Assembly: GCF_025602895.1 (NCBI RefSeq) | Contig: NW_026516234.1 | Span: forward strand, 248,001 to 312,000 | Origin: Polychytrium aggregatum | Taxonomy: Eukaryota > Chytridiomycota > Chytridiomycetes > Polychytriales | Direction: 5' to 3' | DNA: 64,000 bases | Part shown: positions 1 through 11,020 of the stretch, one piece after another | How the letters are laid out: every line of letters begins with the position of its first letter | Position numbering within the stretch: position 1 is the stretch's first letter | Notes under the pieces: generated by a model | What the model was told of the DNA's origin: nothing | Seen by the model: only the letters and a program-made list of their open reading frames with translations | The model's database searches: none | Program-made: the position numbers and the translations under genes

Positions 1-2136
1 ATTCCGATGTATGTAAAGCCTGCGAGCGACGACTGCAGCAAGCGCGAGCAACGTACTCACACCTGACTACTCCGTTCCAGCCGGTTTCTTTGGCATACGC
101 ACGATACGACATCTTGTCGCCACCAGAGAGCGATATGATCGAGTCCTCGATTTCACTTGAGTGCCAGTGGAAGAGCCCGCCATCACTGCTCTCGCCTCCG
201 TCCATGTCTGCTTCGTTAGCGGTGGTATGTAGTGCGTGGAGAGCAGGGCTCGGGCTGGTCGGACTACCCGCTCGACAGCGAGACCTGCCGCGATAGTGAC
301 GAACACTGCCGGCTGTCTCCCTATGTTCATCGACTCGTTTCCTCCCCAGCATATTCTGCATGTTAACGGCGAGGCGGATGCAGAGCACCACAACCCAACA
401 TCCATGCTACGCAAAGAGCTTGACATGATCCGAAGCTGGGGCGTGGGGACCGAGGATCCCAGTCAACTTCAATTCTTTGGGAAGGGTGCATCAATGTCAT
501 CTCTGATCGACCGCTTCCTGGATGGTGAGCTGGCAAGCCGTGTGGATGAAGCGTGCAGCGTTGGTCGGCGATGCTGTGTTTGCGTTGATACAAGTTGCGT
601 TGATGCTCGGTGTGCACAGATGCCAAGTCTCAAGGTTTTCAGATATCAAACTTTGCACCAACAACGACGTCGCTGGTCGCATTGGGAGGCGATCCGCTGC
701 CGAGCCGCAGCGACGCAGACTTTGTCGAGAAGATCTGGGAGCTGGTGGTGAATCACTGCTCAGACCTCTCAGACTTCCAGGACGCACTCACCTCTGTCAT
801 CAGCGAGCTCGAGGAAGGCAAGCTACTCCCAATGATCCACCGATCCAACCACACCGGCTTTGGACAGCAAATCCGAGAATGTCTGGCCCTGTCGCGTATG
901 AATCAGCTTGGAAAGGATTACGAAGCGCGGAAGCAGATGGTGCAAGGGGTCTTTGATACGTATCTAGAAAACCCGGGCGACTGCCTACTTGAAATCGGTG
1001 TGTGGAAGCTGAAACGCGACTACACCCACCATCTGATAGGTATTGTTGGTTCCACCCGAGCTCATCGCCAATCAAACCTCGCCTGCTGTCTTGGACGTTT
1101 CAAGGGATATACTAAACTGTCTCGGTCCCGCCACACTGCATTCGGTCATTCTCACTCTCTGGTGCTTGTACACGCACTGCTTTGCGGAACGTCATGCACA
1201 CATCGCTTCCCAAACGGGCCGCTGGACGCCATATATGTACTATTGGGCAAATCGGTGGACCTCGGTCAACCCCAGGCAACGATCTGGCCAACTGGGGCGA
1301 TTTGGTATGACCCAAGTCCCCTTGCGAGTGCCGTATGCCGATCCCGATCAAAATCTCATCCCATCCGAACCCTTGGTGAACTTGCAGGAGTTTTTCTTGG
1401 ACGCCAGCCACGGCATGTCCCAGCAGATCCTCCTGCTTCAGTGTCTTCACCAAGTTGTAGAGCTGTGGACTTTGCTCAAAGACAACTTCCTGATTCTTCC
1501 GCTGGAACACATGAAAGTAGTTGTGAAGGGCGCGCTGGACCACTACAAGCACATGATGCAGGACATTCTGGCCGACGATGAGCTCGGACAGAGCGAAGCT
1601 TTGCAGCGCATCATGGAAAACACCGTATACAACGTGCGACTGCAGCGATACGGCAGCGCATCGATCAAGTTGCTCGAGAACATGCAGCAAGGGTAGGTTT
1701 GTGCCCGCCTGAGACTGGCTGTGATCTTTGCCCTCGCTGGATATCCTCGGCTAACTATCTGCATCAACTTGGGTCCCGGTCCGGTCATGGTCTCCAACAG
1801 ATTTGACCCGAGCATATGGAGCGTTGTAATAGCCTGCACGCGTTCTGGTCGTGCTCAAGCCGTCCTATTCAGCAAGGACAATATGCTCTTTGATGGCGAT
1901 CGGGATGACGGAGGTGGGTTTGGTAACGGAAATCAGAGCACCGGCCTGGCTCAAGCAAGCGCTGCTCCATGCTCTATGGCGCCTGCATCGGGCGTCTGCC
2001 ACATCACACTAACTTGACCTTATTGACCGAGACAGCCTTCCAAATGGACACCGATCCAGCCAAAGACTGGACGATCCACAGCGCCGTCGACTCAAGCCGG
2101 CAGTGGAACGTGACCCGGGCCATGCGGTGTCTCTGA
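1..2136 (+). CDS. ZWILCH: Zwilch homologue, RZZ kinetochore complex subunit (5' end outside the window)
   Basis: Exons that keep frame are 81-224, 350-524, 620-1039, 1317-1692, 1801-1913 and 2036-2136. The 5' end lies before the window. The conserved C-terminal half of Zwilch is visible. The segment DADFVEKIWELVV opens a helical block, followed by GKLLPMIHRSNHTGF and the family landmark LLEIGVWKLKRDY (animal Zwilch has LLEIGLDKLKKDY). The last exons carry a pattern like the animal C-terminus: a leucine-rich helix, then P-x-x-W-x-V-x-I. An upstream exon reads ARYDILSPPESDMIESS and ECQW, also like animal Zwilch. In animals Zwilch with Rod and Zw10 forms RZZ, which recruits Spindly/dynein and Mad1-Mad2 to unattached kinetochores. 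The intron 1040-1316 is the least certain. The family call is strong; function in a fungus is inferred. Confidence 0.83.
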
Positions 2137-2891
2137 TGGATGACCAGCCGACGAGCGTGTTTGCACAAAACCCGGACTATGAATGGCACGGAAGTGGGTC
2201 GCTGAAGCTGACTTGATGTGGAATAGACGCCTGGATCAACGGACACAGGACGACAGTGTCCAGTCCACCGAAGCTGATGCGGAACACCTGGGGTTTAGTC
2301 AAGATCACTTTCTCTAGACGCGAATGCACCCATCCATCCATCCATCCATCGTTAGAGAGTCCCAAGGCCCAGAAGACATGACGAGCGACTCGTCCGACTC
2401 GATGGTCTTGATGTCGAGCAACCGCATTTTGCACGGAGCCGTCCAGATGGGCAAATGCAATTGTACCTCGAGGCTGCTTGCCCCAAAGCCAACAACGGAC
2501 AGTGCGAAAGAATGCAGATTGGCGCTGGTCACTTCGTTCTGAACTCGCTCACTGTTTCGACATGAATACATGGTTTCTCAGACTCTGGTTCTGCCCTTGG
2601 CCAAGAGTGCGAATGTCGGGCGTGTGGCGAACAGCCATACCCAGCGCGATAGTTTGAGGCAGCAAAGTCATCGATCAATGCTCGAAATCCTGGATTGGCT
2701 ATAAATCGTTACCCCTCCAGAGTGACGTTCGCCTATTTCTACCGATCACTGACTTGCGCCAATGACATCAGCTGGGCTCAGCTTGCATAGGACTATCCAC
2801 GCACATCTTGCCGTTTGTATTCCCGGCATTCTACCGTCGAAGCACTAGATCCAGCAACCCCTCATACCGACAAGCCAGGCGCTAACGCAAG
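2137..2891. other. Intergenic stretch without a supported gene
   Basis: Lies between the Zwilch stop and a downstream membrane-protein gene. It contains a short CATC tetranucleotide run near 2328-2350. I see no open frame with protein-like composition or splice-compatible exons. It presumably holds the Zwilch terminator and the downstream promoter. Confidence 0.5.
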
Positions 2892-4168
2892 ATGCACTTC
2901 TATCCTCCTCGCTTCAAGAATCCACAGGTCTGAAGTCGCCAAGGGTGTGCGGTGCAGTCCAGCCAGAGGGCGGATCTCACATTGAGGTTCAGCCCGGCAC
3001 CGGCAAACAGCCCATTCGCTATGTCTTTGATGGTGTTTCCGATGTCGCATATGCCGTGGCAACATCCGTACTCACTTCCATGTGCTTCGTGGTCGTTTTG
3101 CCCAACGGCGATCCTGGAACGGCCGGCACCACAAGAACAGATCGAGCGAGAGTGGATGAGATTTGCAGCTGTCTCCAAGCGATCCTACCACATCCACATT
3201 CTGATGGCGTCCTTCTATTGTTTTGGAACAATCAGTTACGATCTGCTCGCCGGGGAGGTGACTCGAACTGGTGAGCGTCCGCCGCTGACAGCAGCTTGGA
3301 CTGCTCCAGCCAAGCGACCAACACTCACCCTCTATCGTTCCAGGACTGCCCGGTCTCGCAGCAATGTTCTTGGTTATTGCGTTGACAAAGTTTCAAAAGT
3401 ACGCTCGGCGCCATCACGAGGTGCTGATCATCTTTGGCATCTGCGGGGTGTTCGCCTCGCTGATATGGGATGGCATCGAGAACGGCAGCGACGGTATTGC
3501 CGGTGCGTCGGCCAACAAGACTTCGTTCCTGTATGCAATCGCATCCTTCTTCCGCGGGCGGTGCGAGACCCTGCACGGTCTCCTGCTTGCATTTCTGGCT
3601 GTTGCCTCAAGCACCTGGGCGATTGCGCTCCCCTCTCAGTATTCGGGAATGCCTGGACTCGAGATTGCGGTCTCGATCCTCAAGATTATGCTGACGGGTG
3701 CTCTAAATTCCTACTCCATGGTAAGTCGTCTCGTCGACTGAGCCCCGACACAATGCATGGTATCTTTGGTGCCAACAGCATCAGCCTACGAGCTCTGCAG
3801 GCATAGTTATGTCCATCCGGCGCACCCAAACGGCAGCTTGGGGCCAGCGCACATATGATTCACAGCCAGGATGCTGCCGATTGCCACAGGACACTATTCG
3901 CCGTCAGTTCTTTTCGGTGCTGAGTCTCTTTCAGTGCATCACAAAAGAGGCCAAGAACACCAGCGACTACGAGCCGCTCGTGGCTGAGATTCCGCTGTAT
4001 TTTGCGGAACGAAACCTCCGGACCAACGCCTATCTGTTTCCGAACATGATCGAGCACGACCTCAATCTCGAGGATATGGGGCTGAAGGTTTCGACAATGG
4101 TCACATTGAGACGGTGGATATATGTCCGGTTTCACTGCTCGCAACTCGAAGTCAAATATCTCAAGTAA
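2892..4168 (+). CDS. Multi-pass membrane protein, unknown function
   Basis: Four exons (2892-2927, 3141-3270, 3344-3720, 3890-4168) join in frame to 273 residues. The short first exon starts MHFYPPRFKN. About five or six hydrophobic segments follow, including MASFYCFGTISYDLLA, the stretch around VLIIFGICGVFASLIW, LLLAFLAVASSTWAIAL and VSILKIMLTGALNSY. A soluble C-terminal part follows, ending QLEVKYLK. The arrangement (charged N-terminus, several membrane spans, a start of a cytosolic region) resembles membrane input modules that precede cyclase or kinase domains, but no catalytic domain follows. A GTAAGA at the stop codon could be a donor extending the protein by about 45 residues. I do not recognise a family. 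The neighbour at 4264 is a second membrane protein and may be related. Confidence 0.55.
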
Positions 4169-4263
4169 GATCGGCCTGGTGTTCCTTTCGGAGCGCTTTG
4201 CAGACGCTTTGGTGAGGGAGGAAGAGAGCACCGCCCAGTGCAACTCATGGAACACTGCATCCC

Positions 4264-5892
4264 ATGGAGAACCGCAGCCGTGTCATATTCTCCGGTGGGA
4301 GCAAAACGGGGTTGCTGATGGCGACCGATGTGCGCCTTGCTATCGACAGAACGACAAACTCCAAAGCGCTGTTCCTGCACGGCATAACAACCATCATCAA
4401 CCTGTGCAGTGCGACGTCATCATTAGCCTTCAATCGCAGCGATCCACTCTACATCCAAAACAGCCGGCTCTGCTATGTGTGGATATACAAGGCCATCTAC
4501 TTTCCCTCTATACTCATCATTCCATCAACTCTTCTATGGTTCGGCGCAGTCCGTCGGCGTCCGCGGCTCTGCCAGATGATCATCTTCATTGTCTCAGCAG
4601 CCAACGTCACCGGCTGGTACCTGTGCTTTGTGAACATGGTGCTCACAAATGCATACACGCTGCAAAGCTTTCATCAAACACTCAACGAGCTTGTGATCTC
4701 GATCTATTCGGCATCGTCGCAATCCGGACTCTTGACGATTGCTTATCTGCCCATGATGCTCATCCTAGTGATCGTCCATCTCGTTGTGGTCTGCTTCCTT
4801 CTTCCGATCCAAGACAGTGCGTTGTGGTCGTATGCCGTCGTGGCTGTGCCCATCGCAGGTATCTGCTCGTGGGTGTGCTGTGTTAACTACGAGTTCGAGC
4901 TCCGCAAGACCTTCCTGGCCATCACCTGGACAACCGAGGATCTGGAGCGCCCAATCGAGCGGCTGCAGCCCGCGCCAACTCGCATGCCACAGACAGTTGG
5001 ATCCATGCTGAGGATCGCCAGCTTCATGTCGCTCGCTCGTTTGCACACCAAGACACAGAGTTCAACCGATATACATGGGCATACCGGACCAACCACCGAC
5101 CAGCCATTGGGCAGTCAACTCTCCCAATCGATGCCAAAGGAACAGTTTCTGGCCATTCCCACCAACTACGCTTTGCCTGTTCTCAATCGCAGGGTATCTG
5201 GAGGAAAAGAGTCCGAACAGTCGGGTTTGGTTAAGCCCCTGTCTGCGGACTGGCCTTCGTTGGTTCCGCGCGCAGAGGAGGCTGGAGGGCTCAAAGCCGG
5301 ACATACCGCCGACTTGCCCGTCCAATCATCGCCGATTACGCGGCCAAACACCACGATAATCGCCACAGCTTTCGATACCGATGAAGCAAGCAATGAAGCA
5401 GTTAATGAAGCAACTAATGAAACAGTTAATGAAGCAACGAATGTAACAGCTAATGAAACGACTGATGAAGCAACCAATGAAACAACTGATGAGGCAACTG
5501 ATGAGGAGATGGGCGAAAGCCACCGAGGTTACTGCGATCCTGTCCTGGCTCCCATGAAAGTCCACAATCAGACGCAGGTAGCAGTGGCTACGCTTCTGCC
5601 CATCGCTAAACCGCCATATGACAGCGAGACTCCCACGACGTCGACTCTGACGGAATCTGGATCGTCAAAGAGCACGCTACCGAAAGCGAGCACCAATCGG
5701 CGGACCTCGACACGATCCAAGCGCAATGCCGAGCAGCTTGCCAAGCTGCGCTCGAGTACAAGGAGGCCACCAAAACCAACCGGGGCGTTGGACAACACTC
5801 CGAGTCGATCAAGCAGCCGAAATTCCCGCTCTCATGTCGAGGAATCTGATACAGGGAGGCGCAGCGAAGGTTCAAGATCAAAAGCGAGATGA
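4264..5892 (+). CDS. Intronless membrane protein with acidic repeat tail
   Basis: One uninterrupted 542-residue frame with a good start context (CCCATGGAG). The N-terminal ~215 residues hold about five membrane spans, e.g. AIYFPSILIIPSTLLWF, MIIFIVSAANVTGWYLCF, LPMMLILVIVHLVVVCFLL and SYAVVAVPIAGICSWVCC. The remaining ~320 residues are hydrophilic and rich in Ser, Thr, Pro and Arg. They include an Asn/Glu/Ala/Thr repeat (units like NEATNET and DEATNET) and a basic Ser/Arg-rich end, typical of a disordered cytosolic tail. The gene starts 95 bp after the preceding membrane-protein gene on the same strand. No family or function is recognised. A sensor or receptor role is possible but unproven. 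Confidence 0.6.
   Translation: MENRSRVIFSGGSKTGLLMATDVRLAIDRTTNSKALFLHGITTIINLCSATSSLAFNRSDPLYIQNSRLCYVWIYKAIYFPSILIIPSTLLWFGAVRRRPRLCQMIIFIVSAANVTGWYLCFVNMVLTNAYTLQSFHQTLNELVISIYSASSQSGLLTIAYLPMMLILVIVHLVVVCFLLPIQDSALWSYAVVAVPIAGICSWVCCVNYEFELRKTFLAITWTTEDLERPIERLQPAPTRMPQTVGSMLRIASFMSLARLHTKTQSSTDIHGHTGPTTDQPLGSQLSQSMPKEQFLAIPTNYALPVLNRRVSGGKESEQSGLVKPLSADWPSLVPRAEEAGGLKAGHTADLPVQSSPITRPNTTIIATAFDTDEASNEAVNEATNETVNEATNVTANETTDEATNETTDEATDEEMGESHRGYCDPVLAPMKVHNQTQVAVATLLPIAKPPYDSETPTTSTLTESGSSKSTLPKASTNRRTSTRSKRNAEQLAKLRSSTRRPPKPTGALDNTPSRSSSRNSRSHVEESDTGRRSEGSRSKAR
5382..5512 (+). repeat. In-frame minisatellite coding an Asn/Glu/Ala/Thr repeat
   Basis: Imperfect 12-24 bp units based on AATGAAGCAA and GATGAGGCAA repeat through this stretch and keep the frame of the membrane protein at 4264-5892, giving a low-complexity acidic linker. 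Confidence 0.8.
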
Positions 5893-6210
5893 CTGTCTGT
5901 GTGTTTGGCTGAGCGGAGCCCAATACAATCCTGGGGCCAAGTGGCTCCGACTCTGTTCTGCACCACACTTTCGCATGGGATTGCAGTCCCAAGACGCTGC
6001 GCTGGCTGAGCCCGGAGCTTTGGTGGGTGGGTGGGGACGCTTTTCGGCTGTAAGGTCCGCACGCAGCCAGAGTTCCCACGCCCTCGCTGACACCGCCGTT
6101 CGGACATCATGGCAGCGTGCCGGAACTGGGCTCACCAAAGTGCCTCCCCCGCCGGCTTGCGCTTTGGCAGCGTTAGTTTTCTCTCACAGACTCCGGCCTA
6201 CCCCGCCATC
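5893..6210. other. Intergenic, probable promoter of the NRPS-like gene
   Basis: 318 bp between a stop codon and the start of the NRPS-like gene on the same strand. I see no gene and no distinctive motif. Confidence 0.4.
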
Positions 6211-9200
6211 ATGCCGCCCTCCTCCGTGTCGTCTGCTGAGAAGCGTCCACAGCAAGCTCAGTCCGTCCTCGGCTCAAAACGCTCGAGTGGCTGTTCGGCC
6301 GCCACCGCTTCGTCGCAGGCAACGTCGTCGTCGGATTGCTCGCTCGATGGCCTTTGGCAGCATCCGCTGGCTGCGGCCGTTCAAATCGCTGGCACCGATC
6401 CCGACTGCCTGGCCATCTTCACAACGGAAAATGGCACCCCAGAGCGGCACAGCTACCGACAGCTCTGGGAAAGATCGTACTCGATTGCCCAAGGACTTGG
6501 TGCCCTTCCAGACTGGGACGGCGACCGCCAGACCGTGGCCATCCTATGCGAGGCCGAAGCAACCTGGGTGTTCTGCACCTATGCGCTCTGGATCCTTGGC
6601 AGGTGAGCCCTCGTTGCATGGGCCTCGCTGCATGAAGGACCGGCTGTCTCCCGGCGGCCGGCGCTTGATTCTCCAAAATATCTTCAGTTGCTGACATCCT
6701 TGCAACTCGTTCTCGAACGTGCTCGGACATGCTGCTGGTCACCAGGAGGGCCATATTCTTTTCGACAACCTGGCCTGATGTTGTCCGGAACAAAGTTGCT
6801 TCTTGGTGAGGCGCCCCTTCTTCCTCTGACACACATCCGTGTTCATGGGGATTGTCTCCCACAATCCTCTATCTCGGGCTGCATACCGACCCTTGTCTGG
6901 TGAATGACTCCGTGCCATCGTCCCTCTGTCCGCTATCGTTTGTGTTTTTAACATTGCCGCTGAATACGGACCCCATATCTTGCCCGCCGCTCTGCGATAT
7001 CGCGCATTGTCGGATGCCCACAACGCTGTTCGGCTTTGTGGTGATGCTCCTGCCCATCGATTTGCAACTTCTGCCGACAGCCTCAAGATCCGCCACATCC
7101 TCTACCACCATACTGCCCCGGAGCCCATTGAGGGTGTCTGTGCCGTCAATGTCGGATTGTTTCCGCTTCTCGATGGCGTTCCAGAGCCCACGCTTACCGT
7201 CTGCAAGCCCTTGTCAGACACAATCGGTTACCTGAGCACTTCCGGAACAATTGGTTGGTCATGATGCATAGCGACCGACGGAGGCTGCGACTGCGTTGCA
7301 GCCACACCGCGATCCCTCGGAGCATGTCCGGCGCAGTGAACCTGCCACTGTATCGGCCGTACTCGTTTGTTAGTGATGCCGATGTCTAACTGGTTCGTGT
7401 TTAATCACTCGCTTTCGCCATACTTTGCCAGGCATGCCCAAAATGTAGGCACATTGCTGCTGATCATCCTGTTGACGCTCAGTTTTTGTACTCGCGCTTG
7501 ATGTGAATCTAATCTGCCCGTTGGTATGTTGCAGCTACCCCGTTCGACACCAGTTCGTTTCGTCGGTGCAAGGCATCCTCGGTCATCCCAGCGGGTCTAT
7601 GGGTGTTTTTCAGGTAGGTGCGGTCTGCCGCAGGCTCACGGGCATTTGCTCGCATACTAACATTGTGCTCTCGGACAGGCACCGTCGTTTTCACTGATGA
7701 TGGGTCATCTGGTCGCCAGTCCCAACAGGAAGGGATCGCTGTGGTTCGCCAAGTCATCGCCAAACCCCATCGATAGGATTGCTGGAATTCGCCAGCTGCT
7801 CAACCACGGCATGGAGGCTATCAGTACAGTACGTTTTCTTGCCCCACAACGTTGCAAAGCCACTGGGAAGCACTTGTGGTCTCGGCTCGGCAGAGTTCAT
7901 TGTATCCGTAATCGAACTGCTCACCACCCCCTTTCAATCAGACGCCCTCACAGCTCAGGTTGGCCGCAAGCATCATTCAAACCGAAAGACGATCAGTGGC
8001 CTGGTCGTGTGTCAAGCGCATCCTCGTTGCAGCCGAAGTAGTGCCTGTGTCGCTCTTACATCAGGCGAGAAGCATGTTTCCTCAGAGCGAAATAGTTTGC
8101 GGCTATGGCTCAAGCGAGGTGAGTATCAACCTCGTAGCTGACGGCTATCGGCTGCCGGTATAGATATGGCTAACTCAGCTTCTCCACACAGCTGGCTTGC
8201 ATACAGGGATATTGCTTTTGCACCATACGTCCCTCCGAGAGCATTCCGCGACAACTGCTATATCGCCCACACAGCCCAGGCGTCCGCTGCGTTTTGCTCG
8301 ACGAGAGCGGCAACGCAGTCGATGCAAGGCACTCGCGAGCAGGTATCCTCTGCCTCGCCGTGGACAAGAGTGCATCGGTGTACAATACCTCCAGTTTTGC
8401 TGAGGCCGACCCCAAGGACAGACTCTCTCCGTTTGGGCTCCTCCCCGATGGCTCTCCGCGAGTTTGCACAATGGATTGGGTCGAAATGGTAACCGGCACA
8501 GACTTTATGATTCTCGGAAGGTAATTGGAGAGCATCGCTGGCCCTACCACAGGGCATGCACATCGCTTGTATATACGATCCGCGCACACGACGCATGGAT
8601 ATGGCTTGCATATATAGCGGTATATTCGATATGAAAGCGGGCTGCAGATGAAGTCGGCGCACGCGGCGTGTTATACGAGATCCGTATATGCGAGATGTAT
8701 CCATGAGTTTCGCCATGTGTTTCGACTTTCCGCCCCAGTGCCCAGTAGTCTCTCGATCAACCAATTGTACCGCTTTTGCAGGTTCGGCCAAAAGATCAAG
8801 ATCAACGGAGTCTTTGTCGATCTACAGGCATTTGAGGATCTTGTGTCTTCGAGTCTATCATCTGTGCTGGCTGACTGTGCGATCGTGCAAACCGCCGACC
8901 TGAAGATAGTGCTCATCTACGTCCCCAAGTGCCCTCCGGATTCGCGCTTGACTCCGCTGTTTGTATTGGAAATGGCCGAGACCGTCTTTGCGCTGCGGAA
9001 CATGCCAAAGCTCCCGATCCACAACTGCTTCGGGCTCCGCAACATTCCCCTCAATGGCTCGGGCAAGCGCGATCTCAGGGAACTCGGACGGATCGCCGAG
9101 AATGCCGATCGGCAGCAGCTGGCCGTCTCGTACGCCGCTCTCGAAATCAATGACAGCCCGCTGTCCCGCATCTCGGCCAAAGTGGCATACCTTGGAAGCC

Positions 9201-10884
9201 GAATTCTCGGTATCGAGGCCATCAGCGGCCGCAACTACTATGTAGCAGGCGTTGGGTTCGATTCACTGAGTGTCTGCCGCCTTGCTTTCGCCATCAAGAG
9301 CGAGTACGGCGTCAAGCTCTCGCCTCGTGCTCTTCTTGCGCACGGAATGACCCCGAAAAACATTGCCAGCATTATCATCGACATTTGCTGCAGCAAACCA
9401 CTGTATCCGCCAACAACCGACCTTGCGCAGGAGGTTGCTCAACTTGACGATCCGAGCATCTCCGCCAGCGGGCTCCCCCGCTTTGTCTTCCGCAAGAGGC
9501 CCCGTGCGATTCTCCTCACCAAGGTGACCTGCTTCCTTGGCGCCTTTCTGCTCTTTGAACTGGCCAACAAGTTCCCGGGGGCAAAGATCATTTGCCTGGT
9601 CCAAGCGTCGGATGAAATCCGGGCCGAATGCCGGATCCGCGAGGTTGCGCGAACACTAGTGATTGCATCAAGAAACCACCAAGACCCCAGATTCAACATC
9701 ATGGACAGGGTCTATGGAGTGTGCGGCGACCTGTCGAAGGACAGGTGGGGGCTGTCGGACGCACGGTGGAGCCAGATGGCAGAGCTCGTAGATGTGATTG
9801 TCCACAACGGCGCCGAGAACCACTGGCTCTATGACTATACGGTGCTCAAGAATATCAATGTCCTTGGCACAACCACGGCCTTGCGGCTCGCCACAACCCA
9901 TCACCTCAAGACCATCCACTACATCTCGACGATCGGCACGATCCCGATAACCAAGGGCTCGAGTAAGCCGTTTGAGGAGAAAATGTACTCCTCGTGGAAC
10001 ATCTCTGGCGGCTACGCACAGACCAAGTGGGTCGCCGAGCAGCTCATCAGCAAGGCACGAATGCGAGGGGTGCCCGCGACAATCATCCGACCGTCGATGA
10101 TTGCCGGCGATAGCGTCCACGGAGGTAAACTTTGGGGAAACGGCGATGCTGGCGTGCCCCAATTGATGTTTATCGTGTGGCCTATAATGACGATGTGTGT
10201 CGGTGGCGGAAGTTCTCACTCGGTTTATCCTTTCTGCTCGCCAGTCTCGGATATCGACAGTTACTTCTGGCGATACATCAAAGGATGCATCCAACTTGGC
10301 GCAGCACCGTCGCATGTCGGGGTCACAGCTTTGGCCATCGATCCTGTCGACCATGTCGCCCGAGTGATCGCTGAGATTGCAGCCTCGAAGACGGCCCTCT
10401 CCAAGTTTGTATTCCACGTTAGCGACCCAGAGCGCAGGTGAGAGCCCCTGCGGATCTGAAACTACTCAAGAGTGTCTGCGACGTATACCTTGGCAGCATC
10501 GACTCACTCCGCCCCGTCTCCACCCCGTCGATTAGCGCTTTTACCGAACGAAGTCTCTTTGAGCTTGTTCTCGACTTTGGATGGGACATCCACTTTGAGA
10601 CCCGAGATCAATTCAGGGAGCATGCATCGCAGTCGCCAGCTGCCATGGACGATGCGCTCATCCAGCTCATGCACCTGGTGACGACCGCATCCGCTCCCAT
10701 CAGCAACATAAACACTCGCTCGATCTATCATGTCCCGAGCCCGCCGCCCTCGCATTTTATCGCCAAGTGCCTGTTGTTTCTACTCCGGACAGGGTATCTT
10801 CCGTCGACGGCAAGGCCCCCAGACTTTATAGATAGAGAGTTTCCGGAAACATCCATTTTCCGCCACGATGGCCGGCGGTCATGA
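6211..10884 (+). CDS. NRPS-like A-T-R enzyme (carboxylate reductase type)
   Basis: Many short introns; exon 1 is 6211-6602. Order of domains: adenylation (N-terminal exon 6211-6602, an A3-like YLSTSGTIG near 7230, CGYGSSE near 8100, and ILGRFGQKIKINGVF across the 8521-8783 intron, matching the A8 region). Next is a carrier domain with GVGFDSLSVCRLA near 9250 (Ser is the expected phosphopantetheine site). Then a thioester-reductase domain from about 9490 with GDLSKDRWGLS, VDVIVHNGAENHW, YISTIGTIP, GYAQTKWVAEQL (Tyr and Lys of the SDR catalytic pair) and TIIRPSMIAGDS. Such enzymes activate a carboxylate as AMP ester, load it on the carrier and release it as aldehyde or alcohol. LYS2 shares this layout. 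The Rossmann loop reads TKVTCFLG instead of TGATGFLG, so cofactor binding is in doubt. The last intron (10438-10530) is supported by frame. Substrate is unknown; middle exon borders are not resolved. Confidence 0.7.
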
Positions 10885-11020
10885 CAAGCCGCCGCAATAC
10901 AGATTGTCCGAGACGACCGAGCGCCCCGAGCATTCCGCGAAAAATCAGTCACTGTGAAGGGATGCTCACCAACGGTGAATTATCAGCCCATCTGCGCCTG
11001 TTCCTGCCGGTCGTTGCCTC

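Noticed and set aside
2892-4168. Adenylate or guanylate cyclase
   Set aside because: The membrane-input layout suggested it, but no cyclase, PAS or kinase motif follows in any frame.
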